The notes: generated by a model from the letters alone, not told the origin. Numbered from the stretch's first letter, positions 48,524 through 59,115 are shown. The stretch is 64,000 bases of DNA from Heterostelium album PN500 (GCF_000004825.1 NW_008805074.1:248001-312000); one strand, 5' to 3'. Translations and numbers: made by a program.

Positions 48524-50770
48524 ATGTCAGATTCAACAGGTAAATGGAGAGAGGAAATCTCTATTGAAGAAACAAATAGGATTAGGGCATCGCTTGGTCT
48601 TAAACCTTTGAAAGTTGATAATACACCAAAAGAATCTAAACAAACTGCGGCCACTGCCACTAATACTTCAAATAGTAATACAAATGATATTGCTGATACT
48701 ATTAAAAAGTATATTATCTTTAGGTTGCTATTGATTTATTATTAGTATACTTATTAATCTAAATCTATATTATAAAATTTAGATTAAAACAGAAAAGAGA
48801 AGCTACTTCTAGCGTTGGAAAGTCAATTGCTGAACAATTGTTGGAAGATGGTGATAATCAAGATGATGACATATCAACATGGGTACAAAGATCAAGAATA
48901 AAACAACAACAACAACAAAAAGATCAACAGAAACAAACAACCGGTGGAAAATCATCTGATGGTAGATCAAAAAGAAAGTCATCGGGATATTCAGCAGATG
49001 ATTTAGCTGGAATAAAGGTTGCAAATCAACTACAGAGTTTCGATGATGGTGGTGAACATGTATTGGTGTTGAAAGATACCGATGTTTTGAATGATGGTGA
49101 TTCAGAGCTGATCGACGTCCGACTTGCAGAGAAAGAGAAAATCAATCAAAAGTTGGAATCATCAAAGAAGAAATCACAATACGACAAATTCGATGAGTAT
49201 GGTAAGCAACTTGATATTCTATCTCATTATGACGATGATAATGCTATAAAAGAAACTGTAACTATATTTTTTCAAACTTTAATATATCTCTCTCTGTCTA
49301 ACCTATGAACATCTTTCTTTTTTATTTATTTTAGGGATTTATCATTACCAATAAATCTAAAACAGGTGTAGAAGATCTAACCAAAAAAGAAGATATGCAA
49401 GAAGAAATTAGAAATAGATTGAATAGTTACTCTGCATTTGATTTATCAACTGAATGTATGTATATGTTATTACAAATAATCAATATGATTTACTAATTAT
49501 TTAACATTTTTTTTTTTTTTTATATAGCAACTATACAATCATCATTCTATACAAATGAAGAAATGGCAAAGTTTAAGAAACCAACTAGTAAAAAGAAAAA
49601 GAAGAAATCAATGAGATCAAAGAATAAGGATAGCGATGATATCGATATTTTACAACAACTGGATGCAACCACTTCGAGTGATCGTGGTTCACGAAAGTCT
49701 CTTCAAGCAAAGAATGAAATCGAAGAGGAGAACCAACGTGCAAAACGTGAGGCAAACTATCAAAAGGCTGTCGACAAAGCAAGTAACATTGCAAAGCTTA
49801 CTTACTCATCCGATACCTTTGAGGAAGCAGAGGACGAAGAGTTTTACAAGAGTTTGTCAAATGCAAAGAAAGCACCTCTAATACAAAGAAATATAGCTGA
49901 AAAAGGTAATCTATAACAAACAAACAAAAAAACAATCGAATCGATTAACTAACAATTATCTTTATTTATTAAAATTAGTTTTAAATAAGAGTAAAAGAAA
50001 AAGAGAATGCAATGGAAACAAATCAAGATGATAATGATCTATTTATCAGTCCTGTTTCAGAGTTTGTAAGAGGATTAAAGACAGAGGGTGTATTGGCAAA
50101 TTTCAAACCTACATATGTTAAAGAAGAGGATGATTACAATGAGGAAAATCAACCTGTAAAGATCGAGAATCAAGAAGATGTAGAAATGCAAGTCGATAAT
50201 GACCAAGAGGAGGAAGAAGAAGAAGAAGAAGAAGGTTCATATATTGAAAAGAAAGCAGATTATAATGGAAATGGTGTTGAAAAGAACAAAAGTAATTCAG
50301 CAACTGGTGAGGATGGTTCTGTTATTCTACAAGATGAGCCAATGGTGTCTTCGAGTATGTCTGCAGCATTGAAACTACTGATACAAAAGGGTGAGTTAAA
50401 GCCACAGGAGAAATCAAAGAGAAAGTTACAGTCGTTCGATGACTATGAACCGATTATCCAACATAAAGATCAGTTTGGTCGTATCATGAATCGTAAGGAG
50501 GCATTCGTTGCACACTCACAGATATTCCATGGAAAGGCATCCGGTAAGAACAAGCAAGAGAAAATACAGAGAAAGTACAACGAAGAGATGAAACAAAAGA
50601 AGATGAGCTCCACCGATACCCCACTTGGAATGATGCAATCGCTACAAAACTACCAAGAAAAGACACAACAACCTTTCTTGGTTTTGTCTGGTAAATTTAG
50701 TCAAGCCGATGCCCCCAGCTCCATTCATAAATCAAACACTGAACTTTCAGTTAAAAAACAAAAACAATAA
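48524..50770 (+). CDS. sart1: SART1/Snu66, U4/U6.U5 tri-snRNP protein
   Basis: Five exons: 48524-48708, 48783-49257, 49335-49455, 49528-49905 and about 49992-50770, giving 645 residues, shorter than human SART1 (800). The N-terminus has the family signature SIEETNRIRASLGLKPLKVD. Further conserved blocks are DDDISTWVQRSR, the central LAGIKVANQLQSFDDGGEHV then VLKDTDVL, and the C-terminal SPVSEFVRGLKTEGVLA, FDDYEPIIQHKDQFGRIMNR and KEAFVAHSQIFHGKASGKNK. SART1 is needed to recruit the tri-snRNP to the pre-spliceosome. The exon 5 acceptor is ambiguous: AGs before 49992 and 49998 both keep the frame, and neither has a good pyrimidine tract. A Glu-run near residue 465 is low complexity. Confidence 0.93.
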
Positions 50771-50835
50771 ACAAGTTGTTTTGTTAGAATATTAATATAC
50801 ATGCTAAATTATATATGGTAATTTATTTATTGTTG

Positions 50836-51293
50836 TTATCGGATGATAGATGATAGATATGCTAACCAATATTCATATTCTTGTTCCTTAATGTTGTGTT
50901 TGTTTACTGATAGATGTTTGTTGGTGTACTCTATGATTGATTGTTTGTAGTTTATTGGTTTACAAATAAATAGAATGTTGACTAAGATTTCAAATCGGTT
51001 GTCCACAGTACATTGATTCTCTATATATTGTTTCATGTTCCAAACTAACTGGTGAGTAGGTTGATCCAAAATTTGAATAATCTTTACACTTAGTGTAAAA
51101 GATTTCAAAATATAGATATCATGATTGTTGCCAATTTCCATTGTCGGTGTGATATCAATACCATTTTCAATGATTATAGCGAGATTCTCTAAACTCTGTT
51201 GATAGTAACCTGATTGATAGAGTATATCTGCAACTCTATATAGATACTCAAATGTAAAAAGTATTGATGACAATGTACGATTATTTTTACTGC

Positions 51294-51370
<77 letters not shown>

Positions 51371-51588
51371 GATGATGTAGTCAATAGTTGTTTTAATTGA
51401 AAACAATTGTTTATTAGACTATCGGAATCTCTATTTTCAAACGATATCTTTATGTATTGATAGATTTGTTTGCATTGTTCTATTCGTTGATAATCTGATT
51501 CATTTTTATATCTATCATTAACATCACTATTTAACGATATATTGTTGAATGAATCTAATAATGAATCGATACCAATATCAATATTCAT
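50836..51588 (-). CDS. Unrecognised helical protein with poly-Asn tract
   Basis: Single exon, 250 residues from the ATG at 51588. An upstream extension of the frame runs through a 25-A tract and would encode only poly-Phe, so it was not used as start. A run of about 25 Asn codons (51297-51367) sits between two helical halves (YQRIEQCKQIYQYIKISFEN and VADILYQSGYYQQSLENLAI). The second half looks like paired helices of a TPR or similar solenoid. No catalytic motif, signal peptide or TM. Function unknown. It converges on the SART1 gene, 65 bp away. Confidence 0.65.
51297..51367. repeat. (GTT)n trinucleotide repeat coding for poly-Asn
   Basis: More than 20 consecutive GTT units on the plus strand (AAC on the coding minus strand) inside the unrecognised 250-aa gene. 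Confidence 0.9.
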
Positions 51589-52067
51589 TAGAATATTTAT
51601 ATAATGAAAAAAAAAAAAAAAAAAAAAAAAGAAATGATTAAAAGTGAACAATTATTTTTTTTGAGACACACATGTTATATGTGTTTTATTAATATCTTTA
51701 TACTATTAAAAAATAAGAGTGTTCTTATTTATTCCATCTTAAAATAGCTTTGTCTTTATGACTATGAGGTGTAGTTTGATTAATATTTAATAAATGTTAA
51801 TTTAATTAAATTAAATATAAATATGTTTTATTTTGTGATGGTGTTTTGTATTATTATGGTGGGAATTTTGCTGATTTTTGCTAAATTTGTTTGTTTTATA
51901 ATTTGTTTAATTTTTTTGTTTTTTAAGAGAATAAATCATTTGTTCTGCTATTTTTCTTTTAATTAAATATTCAGTGTTAGATCAATGTATCAATAAATGA
52001 ACTTGATATGTATTGTTGCTTGTTTTATAATACCATTAGGTATTTTTATTTTTAGTTTTCCAAAGAT
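51589..52067. other. Intergenic region
   Basis: About 480 bp between the divergent starts of the Asn-rich gene and the small 52068 ORF. It opens with an A25 tract (51607-51632) and is otherwise AT-rich with no gene. Confidence 0.55.
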
Positions 52068-52271
52068 ATGATTGAAAGATCATCTAAGCATTCATGTAAA
52101 TATTTAAAACAAATACTTTTTCCTGACAGCACGATACCAAGCGATGATGAAGTTGCACTCTTGGAATTGGAAAAAGCAATGTTGGAATCCAATGTTTCAA
52201 CACAAGAGCTAGTTCCCAGACAGCATTTATCAAGAAGACAACAGAAAAAAAATAAAAAGGCAGATATTTAA
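52068..52271 (+). CDS. Small basic-tailed ORF, unknown
   Basis: 67 codons, MIERSSKHSCKYLKQILFPD onward, with an amphipathic Glu/Leu-rich middle (ALLELEKAMLESN) and a basic end (RRQQKKNKKADI). Composition and codon use look like real coding sequence rather than translated AT-tract. A possible acceptor (TTTTTATTTTTAG, then TTTTCCAAAGAT in phase) just upstream means this may be the last exon of a longer gene whose first exon I cannot place. No family recognised. Confidence 0.4.
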   Translation: MIERSSKHSCKYLKQILFPDSTIPSDDEVALLELEKAMLESNVSTQELVPRQHLSRRQQKKNKKADI

Positions 52272-52380
52272 ATAAATAAAAGCAACTTTACTTTAGCTAT
52301 AGCTAAACCCTACAATATATCATTGTTTTTAATACAAAAAAATTTATTTATTTATTTATTTTTTTTTGAAATCAGCAAAC

Positions 52381-52492
52381 TCATGATCAGTCAACAAATC
52401 GCAGGTATTGATATTAACCTGCTTGTTCGTGTTTTATATTATATATACATTCTCACACAGGACATGAGAAATAGCCAATAAAATATTATTAT
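52381..52492 (-). repeat. 112-bp dispersed repeat, copy A (retrotransposon 3' end)
   Basis: Matches 54079-54190 over 112 bp with three mismatches that I count. It contains a short hairpin (CAGGT...ACCTG). On the minus strand both copies are followed by an A-tract, as expected for the 3' end of a non-LTR element. Confidence 0.85.
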
Positions 52493-53511
52493 TATTATTG
52501 TTTATAGTTATTATTAATTAATAAGTTGAGTAGTATTCGGATAAAATAGATCGATTAATTTGGTGTAATGGGCGACTGCTCTCTTGACGGTATTTTCCAG
52601 CTTGTAATGGGTACCATCACCAAACATTTTACTGGACAGCGCCTGCCATAACGAATGTACGATAGCAGCAGTAAGGTGGGTGAAGTGGACAGTAGTACGA
52701 ATAGGACCGTCGAACTTGATGCACGAGTGCTTCCAATTGGAAGTCTATAGTTACAGTACTTGTGGTATATATGTTTGATAAAGGAAAGGAACTGTTGTGA
52801 GACTACATTCCTGCATTTGAAGAAGAAGTGCTCATGTGGGTTGCAGAGTTCAGTGAAGGTGTCACCACAGAACTCACAGACATGACCAGTGCGCTTGTGG
52901 TTGATGGGGAAGGTGTGAGAGTACAGCCGGAATATGCTGTTACGTAGCATAGGCGCTTTGACCTTGGGTGCAGGAACTGAGATTGGAGAACCAAAGAGTG
53001 ATCAATCTGGATGGTTAGTTGACCTTCAGTACGGCGGACACGGGGTACTTGTGGTAGAATAGGACAGAATAGATTTCCTTCAGAGTAAGGAGACTACCAT
53101 CATCAGCAAGGATGGGATTGCCCGGTAAGACTCTGGGAAGTGATTGTTTCTAAAATCCATCAAATACGAATGGAACAGTTTGAAGGATGGTGAAGATGTT
53201 GGGTTAGTAAATTTTTTGGCACAATCTAGCATGGATGACCAAGTTTTGAAGTAACTAAATGAGTTGCTTCTACTTAACAACAGGAATCTATTAAAGACCA
53301 TATCTTATAAGCAGCTGAGCGAAGAGATAGATCCCACAAATTCAGACCACCATCATTCCAGGGAAAGCAAGACCTGTCCAAAGACATCAAAGCAGTGAAC
53401 TTTGCTTGGCATCAGGTGCACTGGTGAAGAACCAAGCAATAAGTCTGTTGACAAGCTTTATTTGATCAGGTGTGGGTGGTTCAAGATAGAAGTGATAGAA
53501 GAGCATGGAAA

Positions 53512-53636
53512 GTACATAAGATTTATCTGTAGTTTTCATTTTTTTGATTATCATTCCGCTCGGTAACACTTCCACTCCTAATCTTTGCCTGGTGTGATAT
53601 TCAAAAAAATGAAAACTACAGATAAATCTTATGTAC
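53512..53636. repeat. Perfect 36-bp inverted repeat (fold-back) at the retrotransposon 5' end
   Basis: Arms 53512-53547 and 53601-53636 are exact reverse complements over 36 bp, with a 53-bp spacer. The inner arm and spacer read as continuous retrotransposon coding sequence (RLGVEVLPSG then MIIKKMKTTDK); the outer arm is an inverted copy that ends the element. Confidence 0.92.
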
Positions 53637-53692
53637 ATTTACAAAAATATATATAAATGCGCGCTTTATGGGTATTTCTTTTTAAAAGGATT

Positions 53693-53773
53693 CGACACCT
53701 GCAGGATTCGAACCTGCGCCCCCGAAGGGATTTGATTTCGAGTCAAACGCCGTAACCACTTGGCTAAGGTGTC
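53693..53773 (-). tRNA. tRNA-Ser (anticodon CGA)
   Basis: Minus strand starts GACACCT and ends AGGTGTC plus G discriminator, a 7-bp acceptor stem. A-box region GCCAAGTGGTTA, anticodon stem TTTGA/TCAAA with loop CTCGAAA (anticodon CGA), an extended variable arm (TCCCTTCGGGGG) as in class II Ser tRNAs, and T-arm with GGTTCGAATCC. A TTTT terminator follows about 6 nt after the 3' end. No intron. Confidence 0.96.
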
Positions 53774-54078
53774 TTTTTATTGATGGAAGTTCAATTCCTC
53801 AACTTGTGTCATTTGGGCGATAAATACAAAAAATCCAAAATTTTTTGGAAATTTTGGAGTACTTATGATATAGATCAACTAGTAAATAATTTTGTTTAAC
53901 TAATATTTGTATTCCACACTGTACAAGACATCATCTATATACAGTATACATGTACTAAAACACAAAATATTTTTTACTTAAAATGTGATATGTTTGAAAA
54001 CTGGTTATTTCCAAAAACCCAGCACGTCATATGAATCTTTATGAAACTATTTGAATTTGGGAGTCACGACATTTTTTT
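53774..54078. other. 5' flank of tRNA-Ser
   Basis: About 305 bp of AT-rich DNA between the tRNA-Ser 5' end and the second 112-bp repeat copy. No gene seen. Confidence 0.6.
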
Positions 54079-54190
54079 TCATGATCATTCAACAAATCAC
54101 AGGTATTGATATTAACCTGCTTGTTCATGTTTTATATTATATATACATTCTCACACAGGACATGAGAAATAGCCAATAAAATATTATTAT
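54079..54190 (-). repeat. 112-bp dispersed repeat, copy B
   Basis: Near-identical to 52381-52492, same orientation, bounded on the minus-strand 3' side by an A8 tract (54072-54079). It probably is a severely 5'-truncated second insertion of the same retrotransposon. The next repeat unit begins directly at its other edge. Confidence 0.82.
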
Positions 54191-54370
54191 TAGAAAGTAA
54201 CAAATATATTGGAGTATAGATCTTTGAAAATGATTAGTATTTATAAAAAAAATTGAGACATTTAACTTTTTAAAAAAAAATAAAAAAATTAACAAACAAA
54301 AATTATTTGTGCAATATTTCTGAAGGAACTTCTATCAAGATTCTAAGAATCTATTAATTAAATTTTGCTT

Positions 54371-54935
54371 TTTCAAACTAATAACTAACCATTAATAATG
54401 AGGAGGGGAGTGATAGTGAATATGAAGAAGATGGTTCCAAATTTGGATAGAGGATAGTGTTAATACCTATTAACATCAATTAGTTTGTATAAAATAAAAA
54501 GGTGAGTATAGAGTACAGTGAATGTGCACACTTCATGAGTGAGTTGTATAGAATCAAAATTTAATTAATAGATGAAAGACATTCTACATTATTATAGAGA
54601 TTGGTACAGATACAAAGCGATATTCATTAGTATGATGCATAGTTTATACTGAATCTGCATTTGGATGGTGGTCGGTCATTCAACTCTACCAACAAACTAT
54701 CAAACACAGTATGATACAGATCAAATGTTTAGATGATACAAATCGATATTCAATAGTATTATCTCATATACAAGTGGAATGTGTTGATTCATTCAAACCA
54801 AATAAGTTTATAAATGTATGAGCACGACTGCAATCCATGTTTGGTAAAACAAATTTAAATTTTGTTTGAATCTTCTTCATATTCACTATCACTCATCTCC
54901 TCCTATTAATGGTTTAATTATTAGTTTTGAAATTG
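54371..54935. repeat. Internal inverted repeat with acidic coding-like arms
   Basis: Around 54376-54432 and, inverted, 54876-54935, a segment containing GTGATAGTGAATATGAAGA recurs. Each arm read outward-in encodes an acidic peptide (SDSEYEED followed by Gly-Ser-Lys or Ser-Asn-Lys). This suggests an N-terminal exon copied in opposite directions. Confidence 0.65.
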
Positions 54936-55080
54936 AAAAATTAGCAGATAAAAAGAATGATACAGATCGGTACAATGTTTAGATACAAAGCGATATTCAT
55001 TAGAATTGAACATAGTTTATACTGAATCTGCATGCATTTAGATGTGTGGTCGGTCATTCAACTACCAACAAACTATCAAC
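54599..55080. repeat. Degenerate direct repeat pair
   Basis: About 110 bp at 54599-54715 and about 54955-55080 share GATACAAAGCGATATTCATT, CATAGTTTATACTGAATCTG and GGTCGGTCATTCAACT, in the same orientation, with small indels. Confidence 0.7.
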
Positions 55081-55498
55081 ACACAGCATTATTTCACATT
55101 CAACATGGTATTTACTTAATTAGACTCAATACATATGGATTATCCATATCGGATAATTACAAAAATAGGACACGAATGTCTATTTAAATAAAAGAAAAAT
55201 TATCAAATATAAATTTACTTTTTTTTAAAGTTTCATTGTGTTATGTTGCTTTTACTCAGAGATTTCTATTTTTAAATAACATTATATTTAAATTTATGTT
55301 AATTAATTTTGTTAAAGTTTGATTTTACATTTGATTCAAATACTAAATATTTGTAAATTAATACAATTTTGAATTTATTGATATAACTTTAGGAGTATTG
55401 ATCAAGAATAACCTTTCTTTATACTCTCCTTGTTTTATTTTCGTTTCATCTGTTAAATTACTTTCTAAAAAAACAATATCTTTGTTTATGAAAAATCA

Positions 55499-55777
55499 GT
55501 TAAAAACCTTTACATTTTGAATATGAAGAAGAGTCTAAAAAGTTTTTTTTTGTATTATTTCAGAAAGTAATTCCCTAATCCTTTATTATTCTATTAATAA
55601 TGGTATTGATTTATCATTTAAAAAAAGTATTCATATCCTTTTTTTTTCAATGATTTAAATTGTTTTTTAAAAAAATTTTAAAAATTTTATTTTAAATATA
55701 ATTGTAATCTTTTAAATATACACTCTTCTTATACAAATAATATTTGTGTTCTGTGCTGAGTTTGTTTTTACTTAGTT
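55499..55777. repeat. Repeat segments shared with the second unit
   Basis: 55499-55593 matches 57506-57600 (from TTAAAAACCTTTACATTT to AATCCTTTATT), and 55602-55777 matches 58889-59056 (from TATTGATTTATCAT to GTGCTGAGTTTGTTTT). Same orientation, so the block is split by about 1.3 kb of other sequence in the second unit. Confidence 0.72.
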
Positions 55778-56389
55778 TTTCTTTAGTCTTCAACTGTTGA
55801 AAATTATATTTTATACCAAAACCTTCTTATGCTATTCAGTAATCCAAATCAACTATTCCAAAAATCTTTTATCTTTCTGTTAACATTTGGTATCATTCCT
55901 ATAAATTTAAAAGTACTATAATAAAAAATATTTTAATACTTCATAAATATTGCACAAATTAATTTTATCTTTTATTTTTTTTTTTTAAATAATAAATAAT
56001 TCAATTTTTTTTAATTATTAATCATTTACAAAGATCTATCTTAGAATATATTTCTTACTTTCCATAACAAATAAATATATATCTGTCTGATACTATTGAT
56101 ACATCTGTCCTGTTTCTCAGTTTTTTGCTGTATATCTCCATTGATATTCTTTGACAATCTCTTTAAATATCATGCAAGATATTAAGCAATGAAGTTGTTT
56201 CCAATATTTCTTTATCTATATCATTAGCTTTATAAAAAATTATAATTGTTTTTTTATTTTTTTTTATAAACTAAACATCTTACCAATTCTAACTTATCAT
56301 TATTATGTACAGAATGATTCGGCAAGGTCTTAATAAGAATATCTTGATTGATCAAGATATTTATAGTTAAAAGCTGACTGTTTGAATCG

Positions 56390-57120
56390 GTCATAGAATG
56401 TATAAGGCTGTCCATGCAAGAGTGTACCTGGTGAGACCGTTATCAATGTCAGTTTAGCCGTACATGTGCACTTGAGGAAATCTTCGATGTCTTTCGTAAG
56501 GTTTCATTGGTGTCACATAGTAGTAGTATCGGTTTAAAAACAGTCTTAACAATGGATATGATCATGTGTAACGTGTCTGGAGGAACTTTAGTTGGATCAA
56601 TGTCAAGACTAGGTTCTGCAGCCAAACCAGAGAAGCTCTTCATTTCGACCTTTGGGTTTTTGGCTTTTGACTTTTCTAGCTTATTCTTGACTCTCATTCC
56701 TTCCTTCCAGATAAGTTCTCTCGTACGTGGCTCAAAGAAGTATTTGGTAATATCTATCTTTATAAATGAATATATTATTATTTGATTCTAATTCTTTAAT
56801 TTCCTGATTTAATTTTGAAAGATAATTGTTGTTTCAGTTGAGAGAAAGTTTAGTCACCAAGATAAATAAGAAACATTAGACCATCGTTGGGAGATTTGAG
56901 AACAGGAACAGGCTTATTTATGGATATTGATTGCAGCACACCATTAGTCTATACTGTAATTAGTGTAGAGCATTTTGGATCAAATTGGTTGGTGAATTTT
57001 GCATATTAACAGGCAACCTATTAATAACTATTGGTTGTGTTCTATACTATTTCTCATCTCATTATTGTTTGAGATCAGATCATCAGCAGTAAATTTAGAC
57101 TTTTGAATACAGCAAAAATC
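56390..57120 (-). pseudogene. Gene relic, unknown family
   Basis: Between outward-facing repeat ends, the minus strand carries coding-quality fragments in shifting frames. They are SKFTADDLISNNNEMRNSIE (about 57100-57040), ISINKPVPVLKSPNDGLMF (about 56930-56875), then ITKYFFEPRTRELIWKEGMR through MKSFSGLAAEPSLDIDPTKV (56750-56580), and, after a frameshift near 56490, LKCTCTAKLTLITVSPGTLL then HGQPYTFYDRFKQ. Base composition is clearly higher in GC than the surroundings. No intact frame joins them. I do not recognise the family. Confidence 0.6.
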
Positions 57121-57167
57121 TGTGAAAACGGGGATAGGTTTCAAAATATCAAACAGTATTACATTTA

Positions 57168-59070
57168 TTTGTTATAGAAACTAATAAATATATTCTAAGA
57201 TAGATCTTTGTTAAAGATTAATTATTAGAAAAAAAATGAAACATTTACCATTTTAAAAAAAAATAAAAAAAATAAAAAACAAAAATTAACTGTGCAAAAT
57301 TTCTGAAGTGATAAAATATTTTTTATATATATCAATTTAAATTGATTTAAAAGAAAACAATTAATAGGATGTCCAATAACCTTGTTTGAGGATTACTTGA
57401 TTCAATTTGTTTGGCATTGATTCATATAGTGATTGGCAGTACTCCGGTGTGATTTTGTTTATATATCAAATTTAATTAAGAATGCATTTTAAGTAAAAAA
57501 TATTAGTTAAAAACCTTTACATTTAGAATATGATGAAGAGTCTAAAAGGTTTTTTTTTGTATTATTTCTGAAAGTAATTCCTTAATCCTTTATTTTTCTA
57601 ATACACTTCAGAAAGTCGTACCCCACTTATTTCAGTTTTTACAAATTTGGAAAAATAAAAAATGAAAAAAATTTGAAAAAAATTTGAAAAAAATTTGAAA
57701 AAAAATTTGAAAAAAAATTTCATCACATTAACATCTATTTTGAAATCAAATAATGATCAAAAATGAATGATAATGATAGAAGTAGTTGTAATAATGTATT
57801 AAATGAATTAGATTATATATTAAACATCAATAGTAATAGTAATAATAATAATATTGATTTTGGTTTAGTTAGTAATCAGAATGATGGTAGTGTTGATGAA
57901 GATGATGATTTAGTACCTGATCATATACTTGCAGGTGACTATACAACTTAATATCAAGATGACGATTCATCGGTATTGGATATAGATGTATCGACACTCT
58001 CGTTGCTCACCACAACAAAGATGGTAAACCATACACCTCGCTGAACGACTTGATGTTTGACATCGAACAACATCCACACCATGCACTGAAGATGCCGAAT
58101 GCAATCGATCAAGATTTACAATCATTGCCATCTGGTGTTATTAATACATGTATTTAGTTTTATCTATTCAATTCTATTCTCTTTAGCTATACTAACTAAT
58201 ATTATATTATAGATCTTAGTCAAGCAGAAGAACTTGTAAATTTACATAAGGTTATTGAATCGAATGATTTGATTTTATCAGAGATTGGAGATGTCTTTAA
58301 AGATCATTCGATGACGAACTACAGAATCTAATTAGATTAAAGATATGCCAGAAACTCATATCACTACACAACAACTATCAAGAGCACTATAGTAAATAGA
58401 ATGTTAGACAAAGATTCAATATCAAAAGTTTTTAAAAGATATTGATACCACCTGATCTTATTAGGTAAATATAAATAGGAATTTTAATGAATACTATCTA
58501 TCTGATTAAACTAACAAACTATATCGATTATCATTAGTGGTATTAATAAAGATGATATAAATGAAGATTATATCAATTATATAGAAGCATTAGATGACTT
58601 TATGTCGAGTGAAGCTATGTTTGCTCAAGATATGGCAATTTAAAAAAAAAAAAAAAAATTAAAAAAAAAAAAAAAAATTAAAAAAAAAAATTGTGGGTGG
58701 CCACGCAACTGCCAATTTTTTTTTGTTTTTCAGTGAGGATGAGAATCTTGCTGGGGGTTCAAAATTAACTACGTACGATTACCAAATATAGGTGCTTTAT
58801 TTTCAATTATTTTTATAAAAAACATGCCAACAATGTGTGAGATAGGGGTTTAAATCATTTTTTTAGAAGTACGAGTCCCCGGAGTGATGTTATTGATTTA
58901 TCATTTTAAAAATGTATTGTTATCCTTGTTTTTCAATGATTTAATTGTTTTTTAAAATTTTTTTAAATTTTATTTTAAATATAACTGTAATCTTTTAAAT
59001 ATAAGCTCTTTTTATACAAATAGTATTTGTGTTCAGTGCTGAGTTTGTTTTAGGTTAGAATATATTTATT
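57168..59070. mobile_element. Second, rearranged copy of the inverted-repeat unit
   Basis: The left end at 57168-57312 repeats 54191-54325 in the same orientation. 57506-57600 and 58889-59056 match the interior of the first unit, and the right end stops near TTAGAATATATTT (59056-59070), only a stub of the terminal repeat. Between the interior matches lies a foreign insert with a gene relic. The right end is about 45 bp from the 3' end of tRNA-Asn. Confidence 0.55.
57763..58642 (+). pseudogene. Frameshifted multi-exon gene relic
   Basis: Starts with ATG and 62 good codons (MNDNDRSSCNNVLNELDYIL ... DDDLVPDHILAGDY), then a stop. In another frame 57990-58148 reads CIDTLVAHHNKDGKPYTSLN then DLMFDIEQHPHHALKMPNAI. 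An intron-like GTATTT...TATAG (58149-58212) leads to YLSQAEELVNLHKVIESNDL. A further frameshift gives DDELQNLIRLKICQKLISLH, and a last piece ends EALDDFMSSEAMFAQDMAI. At least two frame breaks make it non-functional as read. Host-type sequence inserted in the repeat unit; family unknown. Confidence 0.62.
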
Positions 59071-59115
59071 TTAATACTTTATGCGCGCAAATTGGGTTAC
59101 TTTATATATAATGCT
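58643..59115. other. Repeat-derived flank of tRNA-Asn
   Basis: Begins with A-tracts (58642-58690), then non-coding sequence, then the repeat block 58889-59056. No gene. Confidence 0.6.

Larger units (their letters stand above)
52381..53636 (-). mobile_element. 5'-truncated, decayed non-LTR retrotransposon (TRE-like)
   Basis: Read on the minus strand, this stretch holds broken fragments of the end of a non-LTR reverse-transcriptase polyprotein. The first (53600-53390) includes PPTPDQIKLVNRLIAWFF, the usual 'n-li--Flw' motif after the polymerase. Next, in shifted frames, comes GGLNLWDL-S-RSAAYKIWSL (about 53345-53290). Last is a zinc knuckle HVCEFCGDTFTELC...HEHFFFKC (52890-52810) like zf-RVT. 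Frames are broken by stops and shifts, so it is dead. The 3' end carries a 112-bp sequence repeated elsewhere, followed by an A-rich tail. Its truncated 5' end lies 56 bp from the 3' end of tRNA-Ser; dictyostelid TRE3-type elements insert downstream of tRNA genes, which this matches. Confidence 0.72.
54191..56068. mobile_element. About 1.9-kb unit with long (about 130-bp) terminal inverted repeats
   Basis: The left end (54191-54325: AGAAAGTAACAAATATATT, then TATAGATCTTTG, then GTGCAATATTTCTGAAG) is matched in inverted orientation by 55935-56065 (CTTCATAAATATTGCACAAA, then CAAAGATCTATC, then AATATATTTCTTACTTTCC). Identity is imperfect but runs over about 130 bp. The interior holds further repeats and no intact ORF, so it looks like a non-autonomous or dead transposon, or a dictyostelid complex repeat. 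No transposase is recognised. Confidence 0.6.

Noticed and set aside
53387-53638. 83-codon ORF as an independent gene
   Set aside because: Its first part is the inverted fold-back arm and the rest is reverse-transcriptase remnant.
56507-56785. 92-codon plus-strand ORF
   Set aside because: It is antisense to the minus-strand gene relic, whose frame carries the better amino acid composition.
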